NCBI RefSeq assembly: GCF_019091135.1
Contig: NZ_JAGXJW010000028.1
Location: forward strand, 38,191 to 102,190
Source: Cohnella sp. GbtcB17
GTDB taxonomy: Bacteria > Bacillota > Bacilli > Paenibacillales > Paenibacillaceae
Reading direction: 5' to 3'
Length of the DNA stretch: 64,000 nt
Part shown: one piece after another, positions 15,690-24,284 of the stretch
Layout: each line of letters starts with the position of its first letter
Numbering within the stretch: position 1 is the stretch's first letter
Program-made: the position numbers and the translations under genes
Notes under the pieces: model-generated
Told to the model about the DNA's origin: nothing
Databases searched by the model: none
Seen by the model: the letters and a program-made list of their open reading frames with translations, nothing else

Positions 15690-18434
15690 ATGGATCGCAG
15701 GCCGCTCGTATGCGCAGCGGGGTTCTGGGTCGCGGGCAGCGGCGTCTGGTCGATCAGGCAGGGCATGCCCGCGGTACTCGTCTATATCGGTATTGTCGCG
15801 GCGCTGGCAGCCTTCGTCCTTGCGGGGCGAATTCGGCTTCGTACGGGCGCGTTGTGCGCGCTGGCCTTGCTCCTGTCGACGGGCTTGCGGATATGGAGCG
15901 AAGCGGGAAACGGCTCCAACCTGACTGCGGCATGGACGGCGCCGGAAGGCAGATCGGCGATCGCGACGGGCCGGCTGCTCGAGCCGGCGGCGATCGACGG
16001 CGATATGGTGACGTTTCCGATTCGCGCGCGTCTCGTCCGATCGGAGGACGGGGCGGAAGTGAGCATCGACGAGAAGCTGCTGATACGCGTCAGGCTGTCC
16101 GCCGAAAACGAGCTTGCTGTCGCGGCATCCTGGAAGCGCGGCATCGCCGTCGAGGTCGCCGGCGAACTCAAGCTCCCTGCCGACGCGGGCAATTTCGGCG
16201 GCTTCGACTACAGACGGTATTTGAACCGGCAGAATATCTATTGGACGGTATTCGCCAAAGGCGCCGATGCCGTCTCTTGGCAGCCGGGCGGCTTGTCGTT
16301 CAAGGACCGGGCGCTTGGCTGGTTCGACGAATCCCGGGAGGCGATCGGACGGTTGACGGATCGGTTGTATGGCGACGCGGACGCCGGATATATGAAGGGG
16401 CTGGTAGCCGGCATCGCGGACGACATTGATCCGGAGCAATACGACGACTTTTCCCGGCTCGGGCTAACGCATGTGCTCGCCATATCCGGCCTTCACGTCG
16501 CCGTCGTCGTTTACATTTTATTGATGCTGGGCAAGCTCGTGCGCTGGACCCGGGAGCGAACGCTTGCTTTCGCGGCGTCGGCGATGCCGGTCTACATGCT
16601 GCTCACCGGTGCTTCTCCGTCGGCCGTCCGCGCCTGTCTCATGTCGATGATCGCCCTGTGGCTCGCGCGGCAGGGCAAGCTGAAGGACGGGCTGCACTTG
16701 CTTGCCGCGTCCGCGCTCATCATGGTCGTCTGGCGTCCGGCTGTCGTGGAGGACGTTAGCTTTCAGCTTTCCTTTATCGTGACCGCGGGCCTTTTGCTCT
16801 GCGTGCCGGTCATGACGGAGGTGCTTGCTCTCCGCATCCGCTCGCCGTTCGTCCGTTCTTCGCTCGCGGTCGCTTTGACCGCCCAGCTTTTTTCATTCCC
16901 GGTCACTGCTTTTTATTTTCACCAGCTGCATCTGCTGTCGCTGCTCGCGAACCTCGTGCTCGTGCCCTTTATCAGCTTCGTCGTCATGCCGCTCGGGATG
17001 GCGGCGCTGGCGCTGGGCGCCGTCTGGCTGCCGATCGGCCTCGTTCCCGCCAAGCTTGCGACGCTATGCAACCGCGCGACCTTTGCGGCAACCGAAGGGC
17101 TGGGGGCGGTCAAGGCGCTTTCGACGGTTTGGCAGCAACCCGGCTTGATTTGGGTGCTTGCCTTCTATGCGCTGCTGCTGGCGACGCTGGCCTTCGCCCG
17201 CCGCTCGCTCCGGCAACGCGCCGAGGCTGCAGCGACGTCCGAAGCTGCCGCTGCCCAACTGGCGGCAGCCGATCCGTTCGATCCGGCCGAGCGCGCTGGG
17301 CGGATCGCCGCTTATGCCGAGAGCGAGCAGAAGGGAGGCGACTGGACGGAGCCGCTGCACGCCGGGCGCGGCGGAACGTCCGCCGCCGCAGCTTCGGGCG
17401 GCGCCGCTTCCGACCGGCGCATCGGGCTGCCGGGAGCGCCATCGGCGGCTGCCTGGCAACGGTCGGACATTCGCCCGTCGTTAAGCGCGCAACGTAGTCG
17501 ACGACTGACCGCAGCGATCCTTGCGTTTGGCTGGATCGGCATGTTTGTCTGGGAAGCGCCGCCCGTCAAGCTCGATCGAACGGCAGCCGTCTCCTTTCTC
17601 GACGTCGGTCAGGGCGACAGCATTCTGATCACGACCGGAAGCGGCCGCCACGTGCTCGTCGACGCGGGCGGCACGGTCGCGTTCGGCGCGCCGAAGGAGC
17701 CGTGGCGTCTGCGCAAAGACCCTTACGAGGTCGGCCGCAAGACGCTCGTTCCGCTGCTGAAGCAGCGGGGCATCCGACGTTTGGACGCGCTCGTGCTGAC
17801 GCATCTGGATGCGGATCACATCGGCGGCGCGCACGCGATTATCCGAGAGCTGCAGGTCGGGCGCATCTTATTCAACGGAACGATTAAACCGGATGAGGAC
17901 GTCCTTCGTCTATATCATGAGGCGCAAGACGCGGGTATTCCGATGTATGCGGTCCAAGCCGGCGCCGCATGGCAGCCGGACGCGTCCACCACGATCGAGG
18001 CGCTATATCCGCCGAGGATGCCGGACGACGATCGGATACCGACGGTCGACGCGCAGAACGACAGGAGCGTCGTGCTGCATCTCGCGATTTACGGCCGCGT
18101 GTTCATGCTCTCCGGCGATCTGGAGGCGGCCGGCGAAGCCGCGGTGCTTGGGGAGCTTCGCCGGCAAGGCGGGGAGGCGCGCGCGGTCGACGTGCTGAAG
18201 GCAGGGCATCACGGCAGCAAAACGTCGACGACCGCAGCTTGGCTTGCTTGGTGGCAGCCGTCCGAGGTCGTCGTGTCGGCCGGCAAAAACAATTTGTACG
18301 GACACCCGCACGCCGAGGTCGTCGATCGGATTTTGCGGTCCGGCGCCACGCTCGAGCGGACCGATATCCAGGGCGAGATCGCCTATCGCATCCGGCCGGA
18401 CGGCCGGCTTGAGCGGCGCGCGAAGCGTCCCTGA
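15690..18434 (+). CDS. comEC: ComEC/Rec2 DNA internalisation channel
   Basis: 914 aa behind GAGAGGAGGG. An N-terminal membrane region and OB-like DUF4131 domain (about 1-220) precede the multispan Competence domain (about 230-500, with GLTHVLAISGLHVAVVVYI). The C-terminal metallo-beta-lactamase domain has DVGQGDS (near residue 638) and HLDADHIGG (near 705), the motifs thought to degrade the non-transported strand. ComEC forms the channel for single-stranded DNA entry. About 100 residues between the membrane domain and the nuclease domain (roughly 510-610) are a low-complexity Ala/Gly/Arg-rich insert. Confidence 0.95.
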   Translation: MDRRPLVCAAGFWVAGSGVWSIRQGMPAVLVYIGIVAALAAFVLAGRIRLRTGALCALALLLSTGLRIWSEAGNGSNLTAAWTAPEGRSAIATGRLLEPAAIDGDMVTFPIRARLVRSEDGAEVSIDEKLLIRVRLSAENELAVAASWKRGIAVEVAGELKLPADAGNFGGFDYRRYLNRQNIYWTVFAKGADAVSWQPGGLSFKDRALGWFDESREAIGRLTDRLYGDADAGYMKGLVAGIADDIDPEQYDDFSRLGLTHVLAISGLHVAVVVYILLMLGKLVRWTRERTLAFAASAMPVYMLLTGASPSAVRACLMSMIALWLARQGKLKDGLHLLAASALIMVVWRPAVVEDVSFQLSFIVTAGLLLCVPVMTEVLALRIRSPFVRSSLAVALTAQLFSFPVTAFYFHQLHLLSLLANLVLVPFISFVVMPLGMAALALGAVWLPIGLVPAKLATLCNRATFAATEGLGAVKALSTVWQQPGLIWVLAFYALLLATLAFARRSLRQRAEAAATSEAAAAQLAAADPFDPAERAGRIAAYAESEQKGGDWTEPLHAGRGGTSAAAASGGAASDRRIGLPGAPSAAAWQRSDIRPSLSAQRSRRLTAAILAFGWIGMFVWEAPPVKLDRTAAVSFLDVGQGDSILITTGSGRHVLVDAGGTVAFGAPKEPWRLRKDPYEVGRKTLVPLLKQRGIRRLDALVLTHLDADHIGGAHAIIRELQVGRILFNGTIKPDEDVLRLYHEAQDAGIPMYAVQAGAAWQPDASTTIEALYPPRMPDDDRIPTVDAQNDRSVVLHLAIYGRVFMLSGDLEAAGEAAVLGELRRQGGEARAVDVLKAGHHGSKTSTTAAWLAWWQPSEVVVSAGKNNLYGHPHAEVVDRILRSGATLERTDIQGEIAYRIRPDGRLERRAKRP

Positions 18435-18542
18435 GGACAAAATGCGCCGCGTATGATAGACTGGAACGGGACTTATTTCACAACTTTTCGGCTGCCCGCC
18501 GAGTATATAGAGCAATACCGAATTTTGGGACACATACGTTTT

Positions 18543-18570
18543 CGAAGGGCGTTCACGCCTTTCTTTTTTT
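18543..18570 (+). terminator. Intrinsic terminator of the comE operon
   Basis: GAAGGGCG (18544-18551) pairs with CGCCTTTC (18556-18563) around TTCA, followed by seven T. It separates comEC from the sigma factor promoter. Confidence 0.85.
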
Positions 18571-18593
18571 GTGAAATTATACCTAGCGTTTTT

Positions 18594-18620
18594 TGCAACC
18601 TTTTGGCGCGCGCTTGCGTC
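18594..18620 (+). promoter_or_regulatory. ECF-type promoter of the sigma/anti-sigma operon
   Basis: TGCAACC (18594-18600), 16 bp, CGTC (18617-18620). AAC in the -35 and CGTC in the -10 with 16-bp spacing is the pattern recognised by ECF sigma factors such as SigM, SigX and SigV, so autoregulation by the downstream sigma factor is likely (inference). Confidence 0.7.
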
Positions 18621-18650
18621 AGAGGGGATGCGAGAGAAGGAGGATCTCCC

Positions 18651-19199
18651 GTGGTGGAGCCGGAATTGATCAGAGCTGCGCAGGCCGGCGATCGGGAAGC
18701 GCTCGTCGCGCTGCTTCGCGAGATCGAACACCAGGTTTACCGTACGGCCTATTATTTGCTTAACCACGAGCAGGATGCGATGGACGCCGCGCAGGAAGCA
18801 TTGATTCGGGTATACACGAAGATCAATTCCTACGAAGAAAAGGCGCAATTCCGCACGTGGGTTCAGCGCATCGTCACGAACATATGCATCGACAAGTTTC
18901 GTCGCAAACGTCCTTCCGTTTCGATCGACGAACATGAACTGGTATTTCAGGCAAACGAAGACGTCGAGGCCGAGGTGATGAGCGGCTACGCTTCCGAAGA
19001 TATTCGCGAAGCGATCGGCAAGCTTCCGGAGCACCACCGCACCGTGGTCGTGCTTCGTTATCTGCAGGATTTTTCTTATAACGAAATCGCCGATTCGCTC
19101 AACTTGCCGCTTAATACGGTCAAGTCTTACTTATTCCGCGCCCGGCAACAACTGCAGACATTGCTTCATGACTATCGCAAAGGGGGTGTCCGGGGATGA
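18651..19199 (+). CDS. ECF-subfamily RNA polymerase sigma factor
   Basis: 182 aa from GTG 18651 (or the next codon, also GTG), with AGAAGGAGG just upstream. A longer in-frame start near 18453 would run through the terminator and promoter and is rejected. Region 2 (residues about 20-85: YYLLNHEQDAMDAAQEALIRVYTKI) and region 4 (about 125-175: LPEHHRTVVVLRYLQDFSYNEIADSLNLPLNTVKSYLFRAR) are both complete, with no region 3. It resembles the SigW/SigV group but I cannot assign an orthologue. Its stop overlaps the anti-sigma start (ATGA), so the pair is translationally coupled. Confidence 0.93.
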   Translation: MVEPELIRAAQAGDREALVALLREIEHQVYRTAYYLLNHEQDAMDAAQEALIRVYTKINSYEEKAQFRTWVQRIVTNICIDKFRRKRPSVSIDEHELVFQANEDVEAEVMSGYASEDIREAIGKLPEHHRTVVVLRYLQDFSYNEIADSLNLPLNTVKSYLFRARQQLQTLLHDYRKGGVRG

Positions 19200-20371
19200 A
19201 CCGCGAAGAGGGGATGGAGCTTGTGCAGCGTTCGATCGACGGCGATCTGAACGAGGAAGAGTCGTCGCGCTTGCAAATGTACCTGCAGAACTATCCGGAG
19301 TGCGCCGCGCTCCTCGAACGGCTGACGCGGCTGTCCGAGGAACTGACACAGCTGCCGCATGTCACTCCCAAATACAGCCTGGTCGACGCGATCCTGCCCC
19401 AGCTGGAGCGCCTCGTGCCGGATCCGGCACCGGACGCCGAGGAAGCGCCGGCCGCCGAAGCCGCATACGAGCCGCGCTCCCGCAGGACGGGCAGCCGCAA
19501 GTCCGTCTACCGCGGCCTGGCCGCGGTTGTCGCGGCCGGCGTAGTGGCGGGCGTCTTGCTGATCGCCCAGCCGTTCTCGCTGCAGTCGGATCAGCAAAAG
19601 GCGGCCCTGCAGCAGGAGTCGGCGGCCGGTTCCGCGACGGATGAGGCCCCGTCCAGCATGCTGCGCAAAAGCGTAATGAACGACAAAGCCGTGCCGGAAA
19701 TGGCCGACGACGGCGCAAGCGCCTCCAGCGAACAGAGCCAAAGTTCGAACTCGGTCGAGGGCTCGGCGGACGATAGCAACGCGTCCGTCAGCGGCACGAA
19801 TATGCACGGATCCGCCGGCGGCGGCGAGTCCGGTACTTCGGACGGTTCAGCCGGCGCCGTGCCGACGGCCAAGATCAAGACGCAGACGCCTGACGCGAAT
19901 CAGGACGTCGCGCCGCCCGTTGCGAGCGGAGACGACGTGCCGATCGGAGACGAACAGCTAGGCCTTGCACCCTCGCCTTCGGCTTCGGCTGCCGCGTCGG
20001 CAGACGTAATGGACAAGTCGGATAAAATTACGCGCAATGCGGAAGGCGCAGCATCCGACGCGCCTCCCGCTACGGAAGCGCCCTCGCTTGCCGCCGTGCC
20101 GAACGTCACCTTTTCGGCAGCGGAACAGTCCCTGCCTTCATGGGCATCGCCCGAGGGCAAGCTGACGGCGGTTGCGTATCAGGGCGGCCTGCGGATCGTC
20201 AAGACCGACGGTTCCGGGACGATTTTCGAGAGCGACAAGCGCGACGGCACGGTGTCCGACGTCTCCTGGGGGCAGGACGGACAGGATTTGTATTATACCT
20301 GGACGGACGCCTCCGGCAAGGCGACGGACCTGTGGTGGAACGCCAAAGAAAATCGCGAGCAGGCGCGCTGA
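19196..20371 (+). CDS. Membrane anti-sigma factor with degenerate zinc-binding domain
   Basis: 391 aa. Residues 1-55 match the fold of the zinc-binding anti-sigma (ZAS) domain (SIDGDLNEEESSRLQMYLQ, then YPECAALLERL). The usual HxxxCxxC is replaced: His is Tyr and the first Cys is Tyr, with only the last Cys kept, so zinc binding is unlikely. One membrane helix is at about residues 103-122 (GLAAVVAAGVVAGVLLIAQPF). The extracytoplasmic part is Ser/Ala-rich and disordered (about 125-300), then ends in about 80 residues resembling a TolB/WD-like beta-propeller blade (RIVKTDGSGTIFESD...DVSWGQDGQDLYY). It overlaps the sigma gene by 4 bp and is its obvious partner. Confidence 0.85.
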   Translation: MNREEGMELVQRSIDGDLNEEESSRLQMYLQNYPECAALLERLTRLSEELTQLPHVTPKYSLVDAILPQLERLVPDPAPDAEEAPAAEAAYEPRSRRTGSRKSVYRGLAAVVAAGVVAGVLLIAQPFSLQSDQQKAALQQESAAGSATDEAPSSMLRKSVMNDKAVPEMADDGASASSEQSQSSNSVEGSADDSNASVSGTNMHGSAGGGESGTSDGSAGAVPTAKIKTQTPDANQDVAPPVASGDDVPIGDEQLGLAPSPSASAAASADVMDKSDKITRNAEGAASDAPPATEAPSLAAVPNVTFSAAEQSLPSWASPEGKLTAVAYQGGLRIVKTDGSGTIFESDKRDGTVSDVSWGQDGQDLYYTWTDASGKATDLWWNAKENREQAR

Positions 20372-20526
20372 ACGGTCGTCACCAATCGAGCCGCTGCCGC
20401 GTATAGTGGGATTATAAAAGCCGCCGCGCCCCCTGGAGGCGCAGTCACGATCGTTCGCGCAGGCACCATGGGCTTGCACGTCGAACGTTGACATAGATTC
20501 CAAGGACAAAGAGATCGCGCCTGCCG

Positions 20527-20556
20527 TTAACGGGTGCGGTCTCTTTGCTGTATAAT
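20527..20556 (+). promoter_or_regulatory. Possible holA promoter
   Basis: TTAACG (20527-20532), 18 bp, TATAAT (20551-20556), ending 18 bp before the holA ATG. A hairpin AAAGAGA / TCTCTTT (about 20508-20547) overlaps it and may end the anti-sigma transcript, although it lacks a good T-run. Confidence 0.4.
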
Positions 20557-20574
20557 GGGTGCGAGGTGGTCGGA

Positions 20575-21612
20575 ATGGAATCGAGACAAGCTTTTAAGGA
20601 AATTCGGGACGGACAGATTCGTCCCGTGTACATATGCTACGGCACGGAGAGCTACCGCATGAACGAGTTCGCGGAGCGGCTCGCAGCCGCAGTCGCCGAG
20701 CCCGAGCATCGCGACATGGCGATCGTGCGCTTCGATACGGCGGAGCATTCGCTCGACGTCATTTTGGAAGAGGCGGAAACGATGCCGTTTCTCGTGCCGA
20801 GCAAGCTGGTGCTGGTGCGGGACAGCGTCGTATTCGGCTCGGCCAAGGAGTCCGCGAAGACGGAGCATCGGCCCGAGCGGCTGCTCTCGTATATGCGCCA
20901 GCCGTTCGAGACGACGGTGCTCGTCTTTTTCGTGCCGCACGACAAGCTCGACGAGCGCAAGAAGACGTCGAAGTCGGCCAAGCAGGAAGGCATCGCCGTT
21001 AATTTTGCGCCGCTCGGTCCGGACGAGCTGCTCCAGTGGATCTCGGGCCGCGCGGCCAAGCAGGGCCGTACGATGGATCGTGCCGCAGCGGAGGAGCTGA
21101 TTCGCCGCGCGGGCACGGAGATGGGCGCGCTGTCCGCAGAGACGGACAAGCTGTGTCTGCATGCGGGCGGAGGCGGCACGGTGACGGCAGCCGCCGTCGC
21201 CGAGCTCGTGCCGGCCGGCGTCGAGCAGAGCGTGTTCAAGCTGACGGAGGAGATCGCGTCGCTGCGGACCGACAAAGCGATCGCGTTGTATCATGATCTG
21301 CTCAGGCGCCGCGAGGAGCCGATCAAGCTGACCGCGCTGCTCGTCAGGCAGTTCCGCAGCATGCTGTACGTGAAGGAGCTGGGCAAGCAAGGCTATTCGC
21401 CCCAGCAGATGGCGGGCCAGCTTGGCATGCACCCCTACGGGGTCAAGGTAACGGCGGATCAGGCCAAGGCGTTCACCATCGAGCGGCTGACCGCGCTCCT
21501 CGGCGGCCTCGCCGAGCTTGACTACGAGATGAAGACAGGTCGCGTGGATAAGACGCTCGGTCTGGAGCTTTGGCTGCTGCGGACAGGCTCCGGAGCGGGG
21601 ATGAAGGTATAG
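20575..21612 (+). CDS. holA: DNA polymerase III subunit delta
   Basis: 345 aa from ATG 20575 with GCGAGGTGG upstream. Typical HolA organisation: N-terminal AAA+-like domain (RPVYICYGTESYRMNEFAERL; MPFLVPSKLVLVRD), central lid with PDELLQWI, and a C-terminal helical collar domain (ITALLVRQFRSMLYVKEL). Delta opens the beta sliding clamp in the clamp loader. It follows the com/sigma region and is followed by etfA on the opposite strand. In B. subtilis holA lies next to rpsT; here the beta-oxidation cluster separates them. Confidence 0.94.
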   Translation: MESRQAFKEIRDGQIRPVYICYGTESYRMNEFAERLAAAVAEPEHRDMAIVRFDTAEHSLDVILEEAETMPFLVPSKLVLVRDSVVFGSAKESAKTEHRPERLLSYMRQPFETTVLVFFVPHDKLDERKKTSKSAKQEGIAVNFAPLGPDELLQWISGRAAKQGRTMDRAAAEELIRRAGTEMGALSAETDKLCLHAGGGGTVTAAAVAELVPAGVEQSVFKLTEEIASLRTDKAIALYHDLLRRREEPIKLTALLVRQFRSMLYVKELGKQGYSPQQMAGQLGMHPYGVKVTADQAKAFTIERLTALLGGLAELDYEMKTGRVDKTLGLELWLLRTGSGAGMKV

Positions 21613-21621
21613 CTCGCCCGC

Positions 21622-21680
21622 AAAATAAAAAGCGAACGCGCCGCGCCGACGACTTCGGCACGGCGCATCGCTTCATCCGG
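21622..21680 (-). terminator. Intrinsic terminator of the fadR-etfB-etfA operon
   Basis: On the minus strand AAGCGATGCGCCGTGCCGA pairs with TCGGCGCGGCGCGTTCGCTT around a 5-nt loop, then TTTTTATTTT. The stem includes the etfA stop codon. It also faces the end of holA and may act in both directions. Confidence 0.8.
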
Positions 21681-22656
21681 CGATCGCCTCGCGCAGCGCC
21701 TCCGTAAGCAGCGGCACGACTTCGAACAGATCGCCGACGATGCCGTAGTCCGCGACGCCAAAGATCGGCGCTTCCGGATCTTTGTTGATCGCTACGATGA
21801 TGCGCGAGCCGCTCATGCCGGCCAGATGCTGGATCGCGCCGCTGATCCCGCAGGCGATGTAGATCTCGGGCGTGACGACTTTGCCCGTCTGGCCGATTTG
21901 CAGGCCGTAGTCGCAATAGCCGGCATCGCAGGCGCCGCGCGACGCCCCGACGGCGCCGCCCAGCAGCTCCGCCAGCTCTTCGAGCGGCCGGAAGCCTTCC
22001 GCGCTTTTTACGCCGCGCCCGCCCGCGACGACGATGGCCGCCTCCGTCAGATCGATCCTGCCCGCGGTTTTGCGGACGATATCCCTGACGACGGTGCGCA
22101 GATCCGCCGCGGGCGCCGCCGTCCGCTTAACGATAGTTGCGGCTTCGCCGCCCAATCGCGGCTCGGCCGCAGGCATATTGTTGGGCCGGATCGTCACCAC
22201 CTGCGGATAAGCGGCAAACGTCCTGCGCTCGATCGCCTTCCCTGCATATATGGGACGCACGAACCGCGTCTCGTCGACGTCCCGTTCGATCGCGGTCACG
22301 TCCGAGATTTGACCCGCGGACAATTTGGCCGCAAGCGCAGGCGCCAGGTCGCGCCCCAGCGCCGTATGCCCGAGGAACAGGCCGTCCGGCCGCAGCGAGT
22401 CGAGCAGCGGAACGAGCGCCCGGACGTACGCTTCCGGATTATAGTGCCGCAGCGCCTCGCCCTCGATCGCATGCACCTGCGCGAGCGGGTAGACGGTCAG
22501 CTCCTCAGCCAGACCGTCCAAGCTTTCGCCCAGCAGTGCGGCATGGACGGCGTCTCCTGCGTCCGCGACGGCCGCAGCCGCCCGGAGCGCTTCCAGCGTC
22601 ACGCGGCGAAGCTTGCCGTCCCGGTGCTCCGCCACGATCAAATACGTTTTGCTCAT
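21673..22656 (-). CDS. etfA: Electron transfer flavoprotein alpha subunit
   Basis: 327 aa behind GAAGGAGGAAAAA. N-terminal alpha/beta domain ([21 protein letters not shown]) and the C-terminal FAD-binding domain with [36 protein letters not shown] and [21 protein letters not shown]. EtfA and EtfB form a heterodimer carrying FAD that takes electrons from acyl-CoA dehydrogenases. It is 41 bp after etfB in the fadR-etfB-etfA operon. Confidence 0.96.
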   Translation of the reverse strand: MSKTYLIVAEHRDGKLRRVTLEALRAAAAVADAGDAVHAALLGESLDGLAEELTVYPLAQVHAIEGEALRHYNPEAYVRALVPLLDSLRPDGLFLGHTALGRDLAPALAAKLSAGQISDVTAIERDVDETRFVRPIYAGKAIERRTFAAYPQVVTIRPNNMPAAEPRLGGEAATIVKRTAAPAADLRTVVRDIVRKTAGRIDLTEAAIVVAGGRGVKSAEGFRPLEELAELLGGAVGASRGACDAGYCDYGLQIGQTGKVVTPEIYIACGISGAIQHLAGMSGSRIIVAINKDPEAPIFGVADYGIVGDLFEVVPLLTEALREAIAG

Positions 22657-22697
22657 CCCGTTTTTCCTCCTTCATGGCGATGGCGGATCGAAAAGCG

Positions 22698-23465
22698 TCA
22701 TCTCGTTTGGAGCCCGGCGCGCAGCAAACCGGCGAGCGCTTCCGCCTGTACCCGCGGGTCCCCCTGCAGCAGCTGCCCGGCTTGCCGACCTTGCGGCAGC
22801 GACAACGAGACGCGGGCGGTTCTCGCCGCATCGTGCCATCCCGCCATGCCCAGATCGTCCGCTGTCAGCGACTTGAAGGGCTTTTTTTTCGCCTTCATGA
22901 TGCCGGGCAGCGACGGATAACGCGGCTCGTTTAACCCTTGCTGCGCCGTGAACAACGCCGGCAAGCGGACTTCGATCCGCTCGACGTCCCCCTCGGCATC
23001 CCGCTCGACGCTTGCCGTCCCGCCGTTCACCGTCAGCTTCGTGACCGAAGTGACGTACGGCAGACCGAGCGCGCACGCGACGCGGACGGCGACCTGGCCG
23101 CCGCCGGTGTCGACGGAGAAGCTGCCGCCGAGCACGAGATCGCAGCGTAGCTGCCGCAAGGCGGCGGCGATCGCCTCGGCGCATGCGAATTCGTCCTGCG
23201 GGATGCCGGCATCGTCGATCCAGATCGCCTCGTCCGCCCCCATCGCAAGCGCCGTGCGCAGCGCTTCGGCGACTCTGGCCGGACCGAGCGAGAGCGCCGT
23301 CACCTGCCCGCCATGGGTCTCTTTGAGCCGGATCGCCTCCTCGACTGCATATTCGTCGTATGGATTAATGACGAATTTCACGCCTTCCTCGACTACCAGA
23401 CCGCCCTGCAAGACAATTTTTTCCTCGGTATCGAACGTTTGCTTCAGCAGTACCGCGATATGCAT
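22698..23465 (-). CDS. etfB: Electron transfer flavoprotein beta subunit
   Basis: 255 aa behind GAGAGGAGCATG. Starts MHIAVLLKQTFDTEEKI and contains the AMP-binding family segment (MGADEAIWIDD; VLGGSFSVDTGGGQV, matching the conserved G.....D...GQV pattern). It pairs with EtfA. It lies between fadR and etfA, as in the B. subtilis fadR-fadB-etfB-etfA operon but without fadB. Confidence 0.95.
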   Translation of the reverse strand: MHIAVLLKQTFDTEEKIVLQGGLVVEEGVKFVINPYDEYAVEEAIRLKETHGGQVTALSLGPARVAEALRTALAMGADEAIWIDDAGIPQDEFACAEAIAAALRQLRCDLVLGGSFSVDTGGGQVAVRVACALGLPYVTSVTKLTVNGGTASVERDAEGDVERIEVRLPALFTAQQGLNEPRYPSLPGIMKAKKKPFKSLTADDLGMAGWHDAARTARVSLSLPQGRQAGQLLQGDPRVQAEALAGLLRAGLQTR

Positions 23466-23531
23466 CGGACATGCTCCTCTCGAAAAGGGATGACCCTACT
23501 GATTGTCTAAAGCCCATTGCGCATCACCCGC

Positions 23532-24116
23532 TCAGGCCCTCAGCGCGCGCAGAAAAAAATCGACCGTGCCGTCGACCTGCGCCGCCAGCGAATACTTGCG
23601 ATCCGACAGCAGCCAGGACGACACCGCCTCGTCCATCGCGCCGAAGATCAGCTGGCGCGTCAGCTTCACGTCGAGCTCCGGCCTGAACGCACCGGACGCA
23701 ATGCCTTGGACGAGCACGCTCTCAATGAGGAGCAGGTAAGGCTTCAGTGTCTTGCCGATCTCTTTGCGCAGCTCGATCGCGCTCTGCCGCAGCTCGATCT
23801 GCGTGACATGCGCGAGCAGGGGGTGTCGCTCGAGCTCGGCGAAGTGAAGCTCGCACAAGATGCGCAGCGCCTCCTCGGCCGTCTTCGACGCGCGTACGGA
23901 TGCTTCGAACTTGCCGATCAGTCCGCCGAGCCGTTCCCGGAACAACGAAACGAGGATATCCTCCTTGTTTTTGAAATATAAATAGATCGTACCGTCAGCG
24001 ACCCCGGCTTCCTTCGCGATCCGCGAGATTTGCGATCCGCGATACCCGTGCTCGGCGAATACCTTCACGGCCGCGTCCAAAATCCCTTCAAACTTATGCA
24101 GCCTGCCGACCGTCAT
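23532..24116 (-). CDS. fadR: FadR-like TetR family repressor of fatty acid degradation
   Basis: 194 aa from ATG 24116 (GGGAGGCGGGCGC upstream), the same length as B. subtilis FadR. The TetR helix-turn-helix is at about residues 8-52 (GILDAAVKVFAEHGYRGSQISRIAKEAGVADGTIYLYFKNKEDIL). FadR represses beta-oxidation genes and is released by long-chain acyl-CoA. It is the first gene of an operon with etfB and etfA and lies 35 bp from a palindrome matching the known FadR operator, facing the fad genes. The assignment rests on sequence pattern, length, operator and context together. Confidence 0.9.
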   Translation of the reverse strand: MTVGRLHKFEGILDAAVKVFAEHGYRGSQISRIAKEAGVADGTIYLYFKNKEDILVSLFRERLGGLIGKFEASVRASKTAEEALRILCELHFAELERHPLLAHVTQIELRQSAIELRKEIGKTLKPYLLLIESVLVQGIASGAFRPELDVKLTRQLIFGAMDEAVSSWLLSDRKYSLAAQVDGTVDFFLRALRA

Positions 24117-24150
24117 GCGCCCGCCTCCCGAACAAGTGCGTCTAAAAATG

Positions 24151-24170
24151 AAATGAATACTCATTCATTT
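24151..24170. promoter_or_regulatory. FadR operator
   Basis: Perfect 8-bp arms AAATGAAT (24151-24158) and ATTCATTT (24163-24170) around ACTC. The inner sequence TGAATACTCATTCA closely matches the B. subtilis FadR box (TGAATGA, TAnTCATTCA). It is centred in the 168-bp region between fadR and the Fe-S oxidoreductase gene, so one site can control both arms. Confidence 0.88.
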
Positions 24171-24284
24171 CTAGATCTATATTTAAGAGCCGGCGAAAAA
24201 TGAACCGGGATCTTCGCCGCCGCCCGACACTGGCGGGTACGCATGCAGGGAGCTACTCGGAAGGAGGAAGGAGGGAGGAGGCTT

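Noticed and set aside
18453..18650. Longer N-terminus of the sigma factor
   Set aside because: This part covers the comEC terminator and the ECF promoter; GTG 18651 has a proper ribosome site.
20372..20574. YqzM small gene between comEC/sigma region and holA
   Set aside because: No short frame resembling YqzM is visible before holA.
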